Origin: Sphaerimonospora mesophila NBRC 14179 = JCM 3151
GTDB lineage: Bacteria > Actinomycetota > Actinomycetes > Streptosporangiales > Streptosporangiaceae
Direction: 5' to 3'
DNA: 47,904 nucleotides
Assembly: GCA_001552515.1 (NCBI GenBank)
Contig: BCRI01000049.1
Location: 1-47,904 of the forward strand
The position numbers were made by a program, and so were the translations under genes. Under the pieces are notes generated by a model. The model was not told where the DNA came from, did no database searches, and worked only from the letters and a program-made list of their open reading frames with translations. Below are positions 47,389 to 47,904 of the stretch, one piece after another. The number at the start of each line of letters is the position of its first letter. Position 1 is the stretch's first letter.

Positions 47389-47904
47389 TCAGTTGAACAC
47401 GACGCGGACGGTGAAACCCGCCTCGCCGTCGGAGATCTTGCCGCTCAGCCCCACCGCGCGCAGCGCGTCCACGTTGGCCTTCGCCTCGCCCTGCAGCTCG
47501 CGCTGATAGAGGGCCTTCGCGCTGTTCATGTCCACGTAGAGGGCGAAACCGGCGCCCTCGGCGTCGGGAACGGCCTTCTGGAAGGTCTCGTTGTCGCGGA
47601 GGGCGCCCGCCGAGGCGAGTTCGTCCGCGTAGTCCTGGGATGTCGCCACGACCAGCTTCCCCTCGCTCCGCGCCTTGCCCAGCCCGGGCGGCATCCCCGC
47701 GCCGGAGAGGGCGGACTCCAGCTTCGCGAGCACGGGGTCGGCCTTGGCGGGGTCGGTCTCCAGGACGGCGCCGAGCTTGGGATCGAGGGCGTCCAGGCCC
47801 TCGGTGTCGATGGCGAGCGTGATGCTCTCGCCGAGCAGTGCGACGAGGTCGTCCGGCATGCTCAGGCCGTACTGCTGCGGCGCCTGCGCCTGTGCGCCGA
47901 GCGC
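47389..47904 (-). CDS. DUF3352 family protein, C-terminal part
   Basis: At least 171 codons, running off the right edge with no start inside the window. ESITLAIDTEGLDALDPKLGAVLETDPAKADPVLAKLESALSG and the closing KISDGEAGFTVRVVFN resemble DUF3352, a family of secreted or membrane-linked actinobacterial proteins. The visible frame continues upstream of the internal Met at 47859 (...QYGLSMPDDLV), so that ATG is not the start. Function unknown. Confidence 0.75.
   Translation of the reverse strand, partial: ALGAQAQAPQQYGLSMPDDLVALLGESITLAIDTEGLDALDPKLGAVLETDPAKADPVLAKLESALSGAGMPPGLGKARSEGKLVVATSQDYADELASAGALRDNETFQKAVPDAEGAGFALYVDMNSAKALYQRELQGEAKANVDALRAVGLSGKISDGEAGFTVRVVFN

Overview
This window is chromosomal DNA from a GC-rich actinomycete, most likely a Streptosporangiales member. 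Third codon positions are strongly G/C-biased and GTG starts are common. Typical actinobacterial families are present: NucS, a FilP/Scy-type coiled coil, DUF2550, DUF3039, DUF2017 and CysO/CysM. Iron-box and CebR-type operator sequences also occur. From memory, not from a search, the gene order matches Streptomyces and Mycobacterium: atp operon, DUF2550, cobalamin adenosyltransferase, NucS, epimerase, thiolase, Trx-like protein, and separately PncB, ClpS, DUF2017, JAMM, CysO, CysM. The genus is not resolved.

Layout. 1-3.4 kb: end of the ATP synthase operon (atpA tail, atpG, atpD, atpC) and a DUF2550 protein. 3.4-4.6 kb: an internally deleted AlkC-like protein and a PduO-type cobalamin adenosyltransferase. 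4.7-13 kb: two ABC-2 exporter plus LuxR-type two-component modules on opposite strands, with a TetR gene between them; the first sensor kinase is frameshifted. 13.1-15.4 kb: NucS and a tandem 3-hydroxyacyl-CoA dehydrogenase with an abnormal C-terminus. 15.3-19.2 kb: a ferric-iron ABC transporter (fbpCBA-like) behind an iron box. 19.3-25.6 kb: a zinc-ribbon-like protein, a hydrolase, a FilP/Scy-like cytoskeletal protein, methylmalonyl-CoA epimerase, thiolase, a MeaB GTPase and a DUF4230-like protein. 25.6-33.5 kb: a large membrane protein, MarR, the isobutyryl-CoA mutase large subunit, a cysteine-less Trx-TPR protein, malic enzyme and YqgE. 33.6-42.2 kb: beta-mannanase, an MFS exporter, DUF3039, an M43 protease, a repeat-bearing membrane protein, an SF2 helicase and a membrane-anchored protein. 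42.3-47.9 kb: PncA and PncB, ClpS, DUF2017, the Mec/CysO/CysM cysteine pathway, and the end of a DUF3352 protein.

How the genes work together. Cobalamin adenosyltransferase, MeaB, epimerase, thiolase, hydroxyacyl-CoA dehydrogenase, the IcmA-type mutase and malic enzyme form a dispersed adenosyl-B12-dependent branched/short acyl-CoA network. PncA and PncB recycle nicotinamide to NAD. Mec, CysO and CysM make cysteine from a protein thiocarboxylate.

I did not find an unmistakably new system. The points most worth a second look are: the AlkC-like protein that keeps only its two ends; the histidine kinase split at a C5 run; the dehydrogenase/iron-transporter junction with an antisense C-terminal overlap; two palindromes exactly two helical turns apart at 4.65 kb; a CysO-like carrier with an 8-residue tail after its GG beside a JAMM protease; a candidate leaderless small ORF upstream of cysO-cysM; and a recurrent -10/N6/start-codon arrangement.
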